Shown: positions 35,873 through 49,230, counted from the stretch's first letter. The stretch is DNA of 64,000 bases from Antedon mediterranea (GCF_964355755.1 NC_092676.1:28194288-28258287), one strand, 5' to 3'. A program made the numbers and translations. The notes: a model not told the origin generated them from the letters alone.

Positions 35873-38800
35873 TTAGGAAGCGCGTCTCCACTAACTTTTG
35901 TCCGCGATCGATAGGACAAATCAAGAGAATTATCTCTATGTACAAATTGATGAGCAGAGGACACCGCAACTTTGTTTTATATAACAATTATTATTAAGCA
36001 TAAAAAATGCTAATCTTTGTCAATATTTGTTTCGTCATTATCATTATTACCATCGCCATCCATGGCGATCATACTACCCGATGCGCATTAATACATTTTT
36101 TGATAAAATATTTAAAATCCCGTTCATTTATTAAGCCTCGTTAAAACTATTATAATCGAGTTCTATTTTATCTGTTAAATTGTAGTCGCCATAAGACTCC
36201 ACAGTTGTAAAATTATATTACCATTCTTGCTATAGGCCTACAATAATACTGTATATCCTTGTTATTTCTTTATAACCAATATATAATTAAATCGTTTGTA
36301 AGTACCGATTTAAGTAAACAAACAGTTGATTTACAAGTGAAAACAGAGTCTATAATTGACACATGTATGTAGATGTTTAAGTTCTGTAATCGTTGTAACC
36401 AGTTGTCTTTTTTCGTACAAGTGTGAGCAGGAAATTGAAACACAATACACTTCAAATTGTCCAATATATCTTAAAATATACTATGTACACAACAAGTCAC
36501 GTAAGACTGGCAAAACAAATGCTTTAATTAATACAATACGATTGTTGAATTAAGTGTGTAACATAATTGAATCGCGTTTTAACAGTGAAAGGAGCAGATC
36601 TTGTGTTTAGTTAATTGAATTCATAAAGATACAATAAGACAGGCGTTTAGTAAAATACTTTGTTTAATCATTTCAGGGTCACCCTCACTCGTACTTTCAA
36701 GTTTTACTCTTCCTTTCTGCAATATCGTATCTCATTAGTCGTATACACTCGAATCGTATCCCTTTATTGCCAATCATTCTCGAGCGGTCTTATTTTTATT
36801 AACGGGATAATTTTAAGATGGTCAGTCACAAGATAACAAAGGCATCAATCAAAACACAAACGTCCACTCAAGGGTGATTAGCGGTGGTCAAGAGGGGCTA
36901 GTGATAATAGATTGCTTGCGGACTTAACCACTGACCAGTCTTTTGCAACATGTTATAATATAATGTTACTATTAATTAAGTTCCTTATATAATCAAATTA
37001 TTACTGTAAATTAACTGATTGTATGATTAACAGAAGAAGTGGAACTCTTTCATCTAGGCCTGATCAATAATTATCTCATGACGTACATAGTAACAACTGC
37101 GACCCAGTACATTTACTGATTACACTATAACACGTGGTATAACGGTGATGAGGTAATTTCCCAATTGATCGTAAAGTCAAATCGGTACTACGAGTATGAT
37201 CAATGGCGTTCCAACATGACATCCATTCATAGAAGCACTGATGAAGAAAACCTATCGTGTGGTAACTGTAGAATGGTCCAAAGTGATGTTGACAATGATG
37301 ATGCATACATAATTGATACACATGCATACACTATAATACACATTCAATTGATATTATAATATTATAAAGCTTACTTAGTCCTCCAAAATTACCGGACAAT
37401 TTATAGTGGGAGGACTACCATGCTATCAATTGATTTGCAAAATAAGACAACTAAAACAGCACACATACAAATAAACCACGAAAAGGATATTTAAAGGAAA
37501 GATTACTGAAAAAAACATTAACACATCAATTGTGAATTTCTTTTGTAATGCAAACAATGATAAAAGGTTAAAAGTACATTTAGCGTGTTCATGTTGTCTT
37601 ACGCACGCCGACGACAACATGAGTGACGAACGTGTTTGTAAGGCGCGCGGCTCATACGTTAGCGCGGCCTACTTAATATACAGTGTATGGGTGACCTTAA
37701 TAGGGCTAGATTCACCTGTATTAAGGGTTATACTACCATGAACCTATACCTATTATTTGTTTGGATTATAATTGGTATAGCTAGCCTAAACGTATGACTA
37801 TTATGACAATAACAAACAATCCAAACTGCTGCCGTAATTCCGAAGTTCGTCAACCTACCATGTTGGTTGGAAAATATGAACAAGTCTGTCCGAACCATTT
37901 GTAATATAAATTATGACATTTGTTATAAATCACTCCAAATATTCTCAATAATGGTGGTAAATGTGCCTAATTTAACTAATTCATATCAATTTCGATATTA
38001 AAATCAATTTTTGTTAGTGTAGCGGGCGTGATAACCATTTCGTCACACATAATTTGTCGAAAAAGGGCGCGCGACGAAGTCATTTTGTTGTCGTCTGCTT
38101 GGCTTAATAACCGACCCATCTCCGCAAATAGAACGATTTAAACATCAATTTATACTTATTTGTCTTCTTCAAATGTTCATTTACTGTAAGATTTAGAAAG
38201 TTAGATTAACTTTTCACCCTTTGAAGACTAAATCTGTCGGTTATTGGGCAGCGCCGCACCTGCCATACACCAGCCATTAAGTACCTTATATTTTGTGGCA
38301 CTTGTCATATTAATATTTGTACATCTGCCAGTTTCGAGACAGTTAAGTTTATTATTTAAATACACGATATAATTGAAACTTCTCTATTAAATTTAATGAA
38401 CGTGCTCACGGCGATAATCATCTTCATCGATCTAACCAATCAGGCTGCTGTTCTCTATAACCCTAATTTAGACGATAGTCATGGCCGGCAGTGGGCTAAC
38501 ATCGTACCTTTGTCAAATAATATTTCTTATGTATAATTTTAAATACCCGCATGTCTTACAAGCAGCTGTGATCATTGATATGCATGTCTTAAACAAAGGC
38601 GAACGTAGCATCATCAGACTCCGCTTAAGGTTTTTCTTCATCTCGACAAAAGCTCAAGAAATCAGAGACAGCTGTGGACGGTCAAAGGCGGGCGGCTTCG
38701 TGCAAATACATACTCACTTATAGGTCTGCCTTTGATAATTTATCTCATTTATGACTAAGAGAATACGATTTAAGTTCTTAGTTGGCACGCGTTTACTTGT

Positions 38801-41561
38801 CTGTTAGGAAACAGACACGCAATAGCTCGTTCATTAAAACACCAATATATCGTCACCCATTGTCAAGTGCATTTTGTCTCCTGCAGCGATAAACACTAAT
38901 GTGAGAAGTTATTAAACTCTTTTGTGTAACAAGTGTAATTTATATTATACACAGGTACAGTACTTACTATCTTTCTAAACAGGTCTAACTTTTATGTTTA
39001 TCAAATTATTTATTTGAAAAAAAAATGAATATTAAAAAAAACCATTAAAAATCAATTCGATTATCCAAAAATCTTGTATTGTCTAAAATATTTGTTACAA
39101 ATCGTCAGTATTAATGTAAACAGGGACAATATTTTACCGAATAATAAAAAAGAAATGAAGAAAATCGGCCAAGAAATGGCGTTTCTACAAACGAATATAC
39201 ATCAACTTATACACTTGTCGCCAACCTGTTGCTTGATATAAAACTTCTTGAAAAGTTTGCAAACTATTGTGCGCAGACGCATTGGTCTCGTTGACATGGT
39301 AATTAGATAGTTCATTCTTTTGTGTTGATGACGTAGAGCGTGTTAGCAGACGACCGCCGTCCAGATAGAGAAAGTGTTATGCTAATCTCGTACAGATTTT
39401 CAATGTCAAATCGTATATGAATTGATTCAATTATTTCTTTAATAAAAACAAATTTTTATATAAATATAATACCCTTGTAGTTATAAAACACGGTAACAGC
39501 ACTATACTTTAGCTTCGCCTACGGTATTTCTATTTTAATATAATCTTAATAGTGTAAATGGATGCGAACAAAATGAATGCGAATTGATAAATCGTTCATG
39601 CATTTAAACTGTGAACAGTAGAAATAAGACGGTGTATGATATGTATCTGTTTTTTAATCATGTCATTACACCTTCAAACGCATTTTGCGTCATACGTCAT
39701 AATTGTTTTGGAATGTCTTGTCTACTATAGTATTGTTGTTTATTTTAAGGCCTACATCGTAAATAACGTTAAAATCACTTTTTTTTTTGTTTTAGTCGTG
39801 CTAAACGAAACATATCACTATTTTAGGAGGAGTGATATAAAATGTGAACTCATGTGAATAAAAGCTGCCATTATTTTATTACAAGTATTTTAAACCTTCC
39901 GATCTCCATTGGTGGAAAATAACTTTTATGGACTGCCATATAGGCTTGCATCACCATCATTTCTTCTCAAGTCTTATAAGGGAAAGGATATACTTGACTG
40001 TTCTTAACATATTCTTCGGTTCGTAATTTCTTTGATATTTTTATGCTTTGATATTTGTAATTTAATATTTTAAATGATGCAAAATAATTTAAATTCAACA
40101 GCTTTTTTATAAGTATAGAAGAAATTGAGTAAAACATTTTAACGAAAAATATTAATTTTTATACAGCTCTAAAATTTATCATTGCCGATATTTTTTAACG
40201 AGAAACCCGTTTAATATCAAAACAGTGTTTAAAGAAAAATTGTAGCCTATGATAACGTTTTATTTGTTTCTATATAATATATTATCTATTTTAAAATTCA
40301 AAATAAACTTTGATACAATGTCATTGACTAAGGATGACGCCCTCTTCGTTCAAAATATTCTATGTAATGATAACAGAGTCGTAAACTAAGAGATTTCAAA
40401 TACTATTATTTTAACAACATATGTTGCGTCATTCTATAATAAGACAGAATGCAACCAAATTCAGGGGTAAGTAACTTCTAACTGTGTAAATAGACTCGGG
40501 CTAAAATTAGGACGATGCGGCGTTGGTGGTTACCTCACCGCCACGTCTAAAAAAAGGACTTTGTTATTCACTTTTCAAGCTTTTATTTACAATTGTTAAA
40601 TGTTTAAATATATTAAAATGCCATCTGCTACAACATTAAACAAGACGGGTTTGTATTAAACTTGAATTTTATGTGCACAAACATACCAGATGCTATATGC
40701 TGCTGTACTATTAAACCAATAAGTTGGGGATCGTTAAAATGCCTCTAGAGGGAGACATACAAATTGATTTGAATCGATTTTCTTCCTAATTTGATTTAAT
40801 AACATTCGATATTAATTATATTCGATACGATTGTGTATAAATACACGTACTAAAAATAACACAAAGCAATATATTAAAAAAAAATAACTACCCCAGTAGA
40901 TAGTGTAATAGGCTATAGGCCTAAACATACAACGCTTTATAAATATTGATATAATAATAATAATAATAGAATAATCTGCACAAGTTTAAATATGCTTATT
41001 TAAAAATTGTTATTATTACACACGCCACATCTTTCTATTGTTGCCAAATAATTGAATTAAAAATAAAAGTTCTCTCAACTGATAAATCGTGAAGGCCTAT
41101 GGCTACTATGGTATGTGTAGTGCAGATTATTAAAATAGTGTATGCTTACAAATCACACACTTTCAATAGCTCGATATCAGATTGCTGCAATTGTAATAAA
41201 TAATTATTTAATAACAATAAAGCGTCCAGTCGTAAATTATATATTATTGTTGTGATTTTCTAGTAAATGCTAATTATTTTTTATTAATATTTCGATTGAA
41301 TTTGAATAATTTCGTTAATGTGGAAAAGGTATTTAAAAAAAGGTGTTGTTTGCAAATTGGCTTTACTGTATAACAAAGGTGGATGCGGAACAACAAGTGG
41401 TAATAATGAATTAAGCAAAGCGGTGATAGAGTTTGTATAATTTATATCAAAATTATGAATATTTTAATATATTGATTGCAATTGTCTTCTGATATCATCT
41501 GTGATGATCAGTTGTTCCACACAACCATGAATAACTTTGAATACTTTGTGACATTTTCGAC

Positions 41562-41730
41562 TAAAGCTCTGTCTACACTATCAAACTGTATGTGACAAAC
41601 AAAATGTGATGTGCCCATATATGGACATGATGATGTTATATCATTACCATATTTGTGCATATCACTATCATATTTGGGCAAATCGCACTTTTTTTTGTCA
41701 ACCTAGTTTGATAGTGTCGACAGAGCTTTA
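41562..41730. mobile_element. MITE family A copy 8 (perfect ends)
   Basis: TAAAGCTCTGTCTACACTAT and ATAGTGTCGACAGAGCTTTA are inverted with a single mismatch. The centre has GTGCCCATATATGGACATGA and two CATATTTG(T/G)GCA units. It is flanked by TA at both ends. Lies 1.2 kb upstream of the DBX promoter. Confidence 0.9.
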
Positions 41731-41854
41731 GAATAAACGACTAAAAATAATAATATCATAAACTTAATTTTTAAGTAATGTTACTTTCTATGGACCAGGG
41801 ATTCCGAAAAAAAGATTGAATGAATGAATGATTGAATTACGCTTAAGCATCAAA

Positions 41855-41920
41855 TAGTTGACGCGCGCGTACGACCGAAGAATTATTATCATAATTTGAA
41901 TGCGCACGTCAATACTGTAT
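41855..41920. repeat. Short foldback with TTGACGCGCGCGTAC arms
   Basis: GTTGACGCGCGCGTACGAC is followed about 30 bp later by GAATGCGCACGTCAATAC, its approximate complement. Same arm sequence as in the DBX 3' region at 47181-47248. Confidence 0.55.
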
Positions 41921-42796
41921 GTGGGTATCTTCGTGATGTGATTAATTATGAAAAAAAAAGTAAATATCATTACTATTAATAATATTAATTTCTGTCAAAT
42001 ATTTTATTTTAAAATTATATATATTTTTATTTATTATATATTATATTTAATTCGTAATATAAATATAACTTGTTATAGCAATATATTAATATTATTAAAT
42101 AAAATAACGATGTAAAATAATTATTTATTTATAATTTTAATAATAATTTCATTATTGCATACGATGAATATTTTATTGTATTTTATATTAATTTTTGTCA
42201 AAATTTGTATTTAAAGTTATACATGTAAACGTCTTTTAATTCGTAAGATAAAGTTTTAAAAACTTGTTATAGTAATATCAATATTATTAATTCGGTGTAA
42301 AATAATTATTTATTATATAATTTTAATAATAATAATTGCATTATTGCGTACGATGAATATTGTATTGTATTTTATTGTAATTGTATAAAACAAATATCAA
42401 TTCATTCTAATTCGATTAAATTATTCGATTTAGTCGAAAGGCGTTAATATGTATATGTTGTTGTCATATGATTAACTGTCCATAATTAATATGGCATCTG
42501 ATTTTATTTGCCAGTAGAAAATCAATAAAATATTGAATTTATTTCTATGGCGTTTTATTATGACAATAACAAATCCTAGCATTGGATATTTTCACGCTTC
42601 ACTGATTTTGAAAACGTAGATTTAAATCTGCCTACCTACAAAAACGAACTTAATTTGTAAATCAATTAATCGTCCAAAATGTTAGATAATTAAAACACGG
42701 TTTAATTGTCAATAGGATCTGGCTTACACAATGTGTGTTTACGAAAGAAAAGGGTGTTAACACTGGTTTAACGCACTCGCAAATTTGATAATAGTT

Positions 42797-42930
42797 AGCT
42801 CCGCCCATTTTTAAAAGGCCATCGGGAACATAACCAATCAAAAGTGTGTTTACTCTGTCAGTCACGTCAGACGGTACACGCGCAGACGGGGCATAAAAGG
42901 AGCAGACAAACTTTAAGTCTGTATAAACTA
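42797..42930 (+). promoter_or_regulatory. DBX core promoter (CCAAT and TATA-like boxes)
   Basis: CCGCCC at 42801, CCAAT at 42834-42838 and CATAAAAGG at 42892-42900 are spaced as in a TATA promoter. Transcription would begin near 42920-42930, leaving a 5' UTR of about 190 bp before the ATG at 43120. This is from spacing only. Confidence 0.6.
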
Positions 42931-43119
42931 CAGCGCAGTAGTGATTTATTGACGTAGCAGACTACTGGCTCTAAGTTGATTCAAACTTGTAGCTACTGTA
43001 TATTTACAACGCAACGACGTAGCATCCGTATTTTTCGCATTCAAAGTGGACATTTTCTGTCAAATGCTGGAATTAAACCCATATTAACATTTCTTATATT
43101 TTACTGAAGTTATTTCAAC

Positions 43120-43441
43120 ATGTTTCCAAATATCATTACACCGTCTCCGATGTATCGAAGTCTGTTCCACCCACGTGTGCTAGCAATTGGCAATCCGCAT
43201 AATGTGCAAGCGGCTGCTGCAGTAACAACCAACACATCTTTCTTAATAAAAGACATTCTAGCAGAAAAATCATCTAAAATTTCAAGACCTGTAGCTACGC
43301 ATCCTGTCTCGTGTTCTACGTGTAATTGTTTACGAGATTCTCACACGTGCGATTTGAGGCTAAAACATGAACATTCGCTTACATTTGGTGTTAATTCGAT
43401 TCTGTCTTCTCAAAGTTCAAGTCTGCCATTATCTACAACTG
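43120..43441 (+). CDS. DBX: DBX exon 1 (N-terminus with eh1 motif)
   Basis: The ATG at 43120 starts MFPNIITPSPMYRSLFHPRV; no earlier in-frame ATG is near. It contains eh1 FLIKDIL and a CSTCNCLRDSHTC cluster with four Cys. Donor ACTG|GTAAGC, phase 1. Intron 1 is 366 bp. Confidence 0.94.
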
Positions 43442-46400
43442 GTAAGCTCATTTTAAGTTTTTACTTAAGTTATTTTTATATTAATATTGTACCATACAGC
43501 AAGGTTTATCGTTTTTTTTACTATGATATTTAAATTCAGACAAACTCTAAACCAGCCATAAATATAATAGTATTTGTTATTGTATTATTCATTCAAGTAA
43601 AGAAATGAGCCTACTAGTACTATAAATATTGTAAATTAACGAAAAACCAAATAATATTCATTGTTTGTGAAAACAGTGTTTGTTAAATGTTTTTCATCCA
43701 TACTTTGTATCGCATTCTAATTTGTTGTACTATTTTGTATATTTTCTTTTGTTTTGGAATAAAACTAGGAAATAAAAAATTAATGATTACGGAAATTTTT
43801 TTTTCAGAAACAAAAAAATCGACGTCATCATCAAGTATCGTTACCACCCCTCACAGTCATCATGCAAATTATAAACATTTTAGTTTATTACCGAATGAAT
43901 CGCACTCTTTACCAAATCACTTAAACGCAGTCACTTTAGCAGCCAGGCATATATACGATAGCTCATTCCACGGACTTGCTCGGTCGCCATTCTTCTCTGG
44001 TAAGTGAATTATTTAAACGAATTTTATCTTTTTATTTAACATTTTCTAACGACATTCGTTTGAAGCAAACGTTTTAAATGACCGATATTAATTGATTGCT
44101 TCTTTTTTTTACCTCAATTTTTTTTCTATGCTTTTCTAATTGTTGGTATGCTAATATGTTGATGATAAATTATATAAATAAATACAAATACCCAATTTAA
44201 AAAGTAGACATGTATAAATAACACTATAAAGATCAATCATTACATAGGGTAAACAAATCACCTATGCGTATTTATAATGATGATAAGCAACAAATTACCT
44301 TCAATTTTTTCAAACATTTTTGGGTCGACCATAGTTTTCCCTTCGGGTTATCAGCCTCAGGAAGTACGTTGTAAATGACAATGAAAAACATTCTAACATA
44401 GTTTGACAAACATCTTTATAAACATTAATTTCTAAGATTGACAGCAACTAGATATATTGTCAATATTTGTTCAAGACTCACTTGGACACTGTTTAAATAC
44501 AATTTTTAAATAACGTCAAAAAGTTGCTTTACAAACTAACACGGTTATTAGGGGTTTTATTACCGTCTTAACAAAAGACCGAATCATTAGGTGTTATTGT
44601 GTTTTTGACGAATGATTAGCGTCTTTGGTACACCACTTAAGAAAATACATTCTGAATAAAAGCCATCGAGCCCAGGAAACATGTTAGGAGTCTTAGGAAT
44701 TACAGATTGTTTACTGTCACATTTACGTGATCGACATGTGACGAAACAAGTGGGTCTAACTGGACAGGGTTCACGTAAAATAATAATAATAGATTTATGT
44801 ATTATTGGGTTGACATTTTGGCGGTTTAACCACATTGCTGCACCGTTGTTAGCACAAGAAATGTATATCGTAGCATACGATCAACCACTTATATTGTTCT
44901 GTTGTTATTTTGTTGGAAAAAATGAAAAGTCAAACCCGGGGTCCAACCTAATGAAGAAAATATTTTAATCATTGCAATATACAGTTTAAATACTAGTAAA
45001 TAATATTAGGACTACTTTGATTTGGATTACAACTTTGTTTTTAATTTTAGTTTGATATTACTCATCTTCTTAACCATCATTTTTGGTTCGATATTATTCA
45101 TTTTGTTATCAAACTTTTTCATAAAACTTTTAATAAGACCTAAAGTATGATGTTAATTTTTTGATTTTTTTTTCTAGTAAATGGAAATTCAGTTATACCT
45201 GTACCAAGTGCGTTCCCGTGGCCTGGCCCAAATAGGGGTAAACCCAGGCGGGGTATGTTACGACGAGCGGTGTTTTCAGACGCACAAAGGAAAGGCTTAG
45301 AAAAGAAGTTTCAACAGCAAAAATACATCAGCAAACCGGATAGAAAGAAGCTGGCCAGTAAACTAGGCCTAAAAGATTCACAGGTAAATTTATAATTATT
45401 ATTTCAGCATCTCATCTTTGAACATGCGATGAGAGCGTTTGCGTAAAACGCGCGCTTATTTTGTGTTGGCAACAAGCGCGCCTCTATATCATAATCGATT
45501 GTATTTCATTTCGTGTCAATCTAATTCAGATTGTGTTAAATCATTTCTATAATTAACCCACCTCTGCAAAAATAATAACTAGGCCTAATCCAAAATCTAT
45601 AACTAACACCTCATAACAGTTGAATGGATATAGTGAGCAGGTAATATTATAATCTCTTTATTCCAAAATATGTAATCGATCTAGATACAATTACCGTATG
45701 TGGATAAGTATGAAAAATAGGCCTACAGTTACGTGCGCGTACCATAATCATTCGCGTACAATAAATGAGAATTTACATACGCGGATAATAGCTTTTCTAA
45801 TAATAGATTTTCTTTTGAGGTTAAGGTTAAGGAGTAAGGTTACTCTAGATACATGTGAAACACGTGATGTTGTATTAAAATTAAAAATATTCCTATGATA
45901 CTTCAAAAATAGATACAGTACCGGCTGCTTTTTCGCTAAGTACAGCTAAATACCCTCAATAGTTTTATCAGGGAAGACTGTAATTTTACTTTTCCTCTTG
46001 TTTTAATATAATAACGGGTTTTAGACTATGCATAATGGTTACGTAGAAAAATAAGTTTACGTTACGCTGAGATACAATGAAAACCGTACAGTTTAAGAGT
46101 TAATTGTTCTGGTCAATCCACGTCGATATAATGTGCAATGAATCGAACTATGATATGTATATGATTAATTGTCACGCAATATAATACCACATGATACTCG
46201 AATTAGCTAACAATCTTTTGGAACTTTGTGTTTTGTGGATTTCATTCAGAAATATGATCTTAATTAATTAATTCGGCACCCTTTATTGGGAGGTTGTATG
46301 ACACGCGTTTTGATTGTGGGATTTCGTTAGTATCTTGTTGGAGTGTTTAAGCGTGTCGTATCCAACACCACAAAGACCTGATTGTTTTTTCAAATACATG

Positions 46401-46924
46401 TAATTAATCTCATTCTTTCACTCCATTGAACATTATTTTTCTGTTGTTTTATTTTGAATATATCGGTCAAATATTCAAATTTATAAATTGAATCTTCGCG
46501 TATATGCTCTAATTATGGAAACACACAAATAGGCCTATACTTCTTCGAAATATACAATTGATGATTGTCAAATATTTATCTAGCATTTATTGATTTTTTT
46601 TTTTTTTTGTAGGTAAAAATTTGGTTTCAAAATCGCCGTATGAAATGGCGAAATTCGAAGGAAAGAGAACTGTTATCGTCTGGTGGGTCACGTGAGTCAA
46701 CTCTACCAAATAAATCCAATCCGAATCCAGATTTAAGTGACGTAAAAACTGAAGCAGATGAGATTATTGAACATTATCACAACTCTGATAGCGAAGACCG
46801 TGAACAGGATAGCCCGATGAGTAGCCCGTGTCCTAGCCCAGTGAACAACGAAGCCCCTGCCGCCGTGAATGCATTTTCCTCTCCTCCTCTATCAGTCCGA
46901 GCCATGTGTCCCATGAATAACTAA
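43120..46924 (+). CDS. DBX: DBX homeobox transcription factor (4 exons, complete)
   Basis: Developing-brain-homeobox transcription factor; in vertebrates DBX proteins specify interneuron progenitors, acting largely as repressors. Four exons (43120-43441, 43808-43999, 45178-45383, 46613-46924) join in phase to 343 residues. FLIKDIL at residues 41-47 fits the eh1 Groucho-binding motif. The homeodomain spans residues about 197-256 (RRAVFSDAQRKGLEKKFQ, KYISKPDRKKLASKLGLK, WFQNRRMKWRNSKE) with W48, F49, N51 and R53 intact. RNSKERELLSSGG just after it is a DBX hallmark. The tail is acidic (DSEDREQD), then Pro/Ser-rich, ending PMNN. Intron 3 splits the homeodomain between positions 44 and 45. DBX1 versus DBX2 cannot be settled, but the post-homeodomain motif favours the DBX1 type. 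Confidence 0.96.
43808..43999 (+). CDS. DBX: DBX exon 2
   Basis: Acceptor TTTTTTCAG|, donor TCTG|GTAAGT, phase 1 to 1, 192 bp. It encodes a Ser/His-rich linker (TPHSHHANYKHFSLLPNESH) ending FHGLARSPFFS. The linker is poorly conserved; splice sites and phase support it. The upstream open frame from 43687 is intronic. Confidence 0.9.
44580..44970. other. Overlapping open frames in DBX intron 2
   Basis: Frames of 95 codons (plus, 44681-44968) and 82 codons (minus, 44587-44835) overlap in a segment less AT-rich than its surroundings. I recognise no family in either. It could be a conserved non-coding element, a decayed insertion or chance. Confidence 0.3.
45178..45383 (+). CDS. DBX: DBX exon 3 (homeodomain positions 1-44)
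   Basis: Acceptor TTTCTAG|, donor CAG|GTAAAT, phase 1 to 0, 206 bp. It encodes AFPWPGPNRGKPRRGMLRRA and then helices 1 and 2 of the homeodomain, up to LGLKDSQ at the start of helix 3. Not ATG-initiated at its 5' end. Confidence 0.95.
46613..46924 (+). CDS. DBX: DBX exon 4 (recognition helix and C-terminus)
   Basis: Acceptor TTTTTTTGTAG| follows an 18-T run. It starts VKIWFQNRRMKWRNSKEREL, the DNA-recognition helix. PNPDLSDVKTEADEIIEHYH contains a V-K-T-E that fits a SUMO-site pattern. Stop TAA at 46922-46924. Confidence 0.96.
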   Translation, partial: VKIWFQNRRMKWRNSKERELLSSGGSRESTLPNKSNPNPDLSDVKTEADEIIEHYHNSDSEDREQDSPMSSPCPSPVNNEAPAAVNAFSSPPLSVRAMCPMNN

Positions 46925-47760
46925 ATAAGGTTATCATAAGCCGATATAAATAAAAACTAATAATAAGTAGGCCTATGTACTGTTAAGTTGTTTTGATTCC
47001 AAATCTCACAATATTTTAATTGTGTACTGAGCCATTTTAAAGTTTATTTTAGCAAAATAGAAAATAATTGTGCGCCAACCATTTCTTTTTTATGATTCTC
47101 CCACGCAATAACAAATTATTTAATATAGATTTGTATTAATCATTTTTTTTATATTCTTTTTAATGTCGTCAGTGAGACCCCAAAGAAACACAAAGTTGAC
47201 GCGCGCATACACAATGTGATGGTACGCGCGCGTCAATGTGTCCCTTTGCTGTGTATACTCAGTCGATAAAAAAAAAAAGGACTCAGAAGTTTGTCCTTAC
47301 AACGTGTATAAGCAATAACAATTCTTCATTTTTATTAAAATAATTTTGTTTATATTTAGTAGCTTTTTGCTTTCATCCAACTAACTATATTTAAATATTC
47401 TTCATCTGTGTATATAAAGATATAAGATATATATTTAGGCTAACGTATTGAAGAGAATGTTTGTAAATAATGTTTGGAATTACATTTAAAACAAGTTCAA
47501 TTATTTCTATTGCTGTCTGTAGTTAACAGCCGTATTTAGTTGTGTATTTATTGATCACATTTCTTGTAACTGTTACTAGTCTATTATGAATACTTCTACA
47601 GTTAAAACATCAATATGTATGACATCAGTTTCTCTAATTAAAGACACTTTCAGGTGATTACAAATCTATTAAAACTTTTTGTGATGTATGCATTCCCAAT
47701 TTTACAATATTCATTATAAATAAATACCGTATTAACTACCACAAAATAGTATTCGTAATT
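46925..47760 (+). other. DBX 3' UTR region with candidate poly-A signals
   Basis: AATAAA words occur at 46949-46954 (only 25 bp after the stop, perhaps too close) and 47719-47724, and ATTAAA at about 47637. The true end cannot be fixed. A long foldback at 47181-47248 would form a hairpin if transcribed. Confidence 0.45.
47181..47248. repeat. Foldback with GTTGACGCGCGC arms in the DBX 3' region
   Basis: Left arm CAAAGAAACACAAAGTTGAC continuing GCGCGCATAC and right arm GTACGCGCGCGTCAATGTGT continuing CCCTTTG are inverted over about 27 bp, with a loop of about 12 bp. One arm recurs alone at 57108-57135. Confidence 0.75.
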
Positions 47761-48092
47761 TTGTACACGAATTGTGTTACTGATGATGTAAACTTATTTG
47801 ACTCAAGACCAATACAAGATGCAGAACCGGAGTGTGTAAGCGACTGCAATATGGAGCTTCGGATTTGCGACGACAACTAACCATGATACGTCATTTTAAT
47901 TCACTGTGCGCATGCGGGCTCGTCTTCACCTTAAACAGTTTTTTGGTGGAGACGACGGACGACACAGTCATAAATTGGCATTGTTTCTTGTTTCTGAGTG
48001 GTCGCAAACTGCAAATCGAAAGGTCCCTTTACCCGAAGTAAGTTGGTTCATACCAAATAAAGTTGGCGATTAATGTGCCCAACAACTACCGA

Positions 48093-48246
48093 TAAAAAGT
48101 TTGGTTCCCACAGGACGCAACGCAACGCCAAGTGAATTAACCACCATTCTCAAGCGATGGATTATTCGAACAGTTGCGTGTGATTGGTCAACTCGCTTAC
48201 GTTGCGTCTACGTCATTGCGTTGCGTCCTAGTGGGAACCAAGCTTA
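48093..48246. mobile_element. MITE family B copy 2
   Basis: AAGTTTGGTTCCCACAGGAC at the left and GTCCTAGTGGGAACCAAGCT at the right, with GCAACGCAACG and CGTCATTGCGTTGC inside. About 150 bp with a longer loop than copy 1. Confidence 0.85.
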
Positions 48247-49230
48247 AGTATGAGCGGGTCTATAGATACCTAAATATAGATGGTATCATCACAGACCATT
48301 GTTATTTAGATGCTTTGTCTATTTTTGTGTCCATCATAAATTCACAATTAAATGTATGTGTAATTAAACAAATCCGTGCATGTATGCGTTCGTTAATCGA
48401 TACAATGAATATAAAAAGTCCCTACACCACCTTTCAATATAATATCGCATGCATTTCACACAAATACAAATTACAAGGTATTCTTATTCGATTTGATTGA
48501 ATTAAAAGCCGATAAAAACATACCATGGAATTATTTCCACTTACGGTTTTACCAAAACGGCGTTTATTGAAGATAAGCAGACAACCGTGGCTATCAACAA
48601 CTAATAAATTCCGCCTTTTTTCCGCAATAGATATTACAGTAATTTAAATTACTAATTAGAACAAAAGCCCTGCAATATGTTACCTATATATGTTTAAAAA
48701 CCTGTCAACACTTTGTGATCATCAGCGATAAACGCATGAATAAGAAGAAAAGTGTTTTGTTATCTGTCAGGCTGTTACACTGTGTTTAAGTATTATACAT
48801 ACACTCACTATCTGTGATTTAAATTGAATACAATTGGTAGATACGGCTATAGCACGTATTACGTGAAAACAATCAAGTAGTAATCCTCCACTGTTTATTA
48901 TTGCTTTTATATCATATAAATATTTCAAATATAGCAATGGGGTGTATAGAATAATGAGTTGGTCGTCTGCTTGTAATGAGATCATTTAAAGCGCTAATTT
49001 TACTCTTCAGAATAGTGTATGAAAAGCCTGCAACAGTTGTTGATTCTATTACACGCTGAAAGTAACTAATAATAAGGTGCTTGAAGATAAATTTTAAATA
49101 AGTATCATCAATTTAGTATGTGATCACTGTTCGTGCATCCTCATACTCATTTGAAATTACAGTGCAAATGCACGCGTAACAACAAATAGACGCGGCGCAT
49201 ATTAATTAACGTGGTATGGTAACAACTGTA

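Larger units (their letters stand above)
33961..42780. other. Spacer between divergent THSD7 and DBX genes
   Basis: 8.8 kb without a convincing coding region; the short open frames here lack splice context and family motifs. It should hold the THSD7 promoter and 5' UTR and distal DBX control elements. It contains a pair of inverted 13-mers (35487, 35860), a MITE (41562) and a very AT-rich stretch at 41990-42400 with a degenerate repeat. Confidence 0.7.

Noticed and set aside
38481-38723. 80-codon plus-strand frame in the spacer
   Set aside because: No family motif, no splice context, and a codon pattern like random sequence.
43687-43807. 5' extension of DBX exon 2
   Set aside because: The open frame upstream of 43808 is intronic; the acceptor TTTTTTCAG and the phase with exon 1 fix the exon start.
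47832-48041. 69-codon plus-strand frame downstream of DBX
   Set aside because: No recognisable domain and no promoter or splice support; probably chance.
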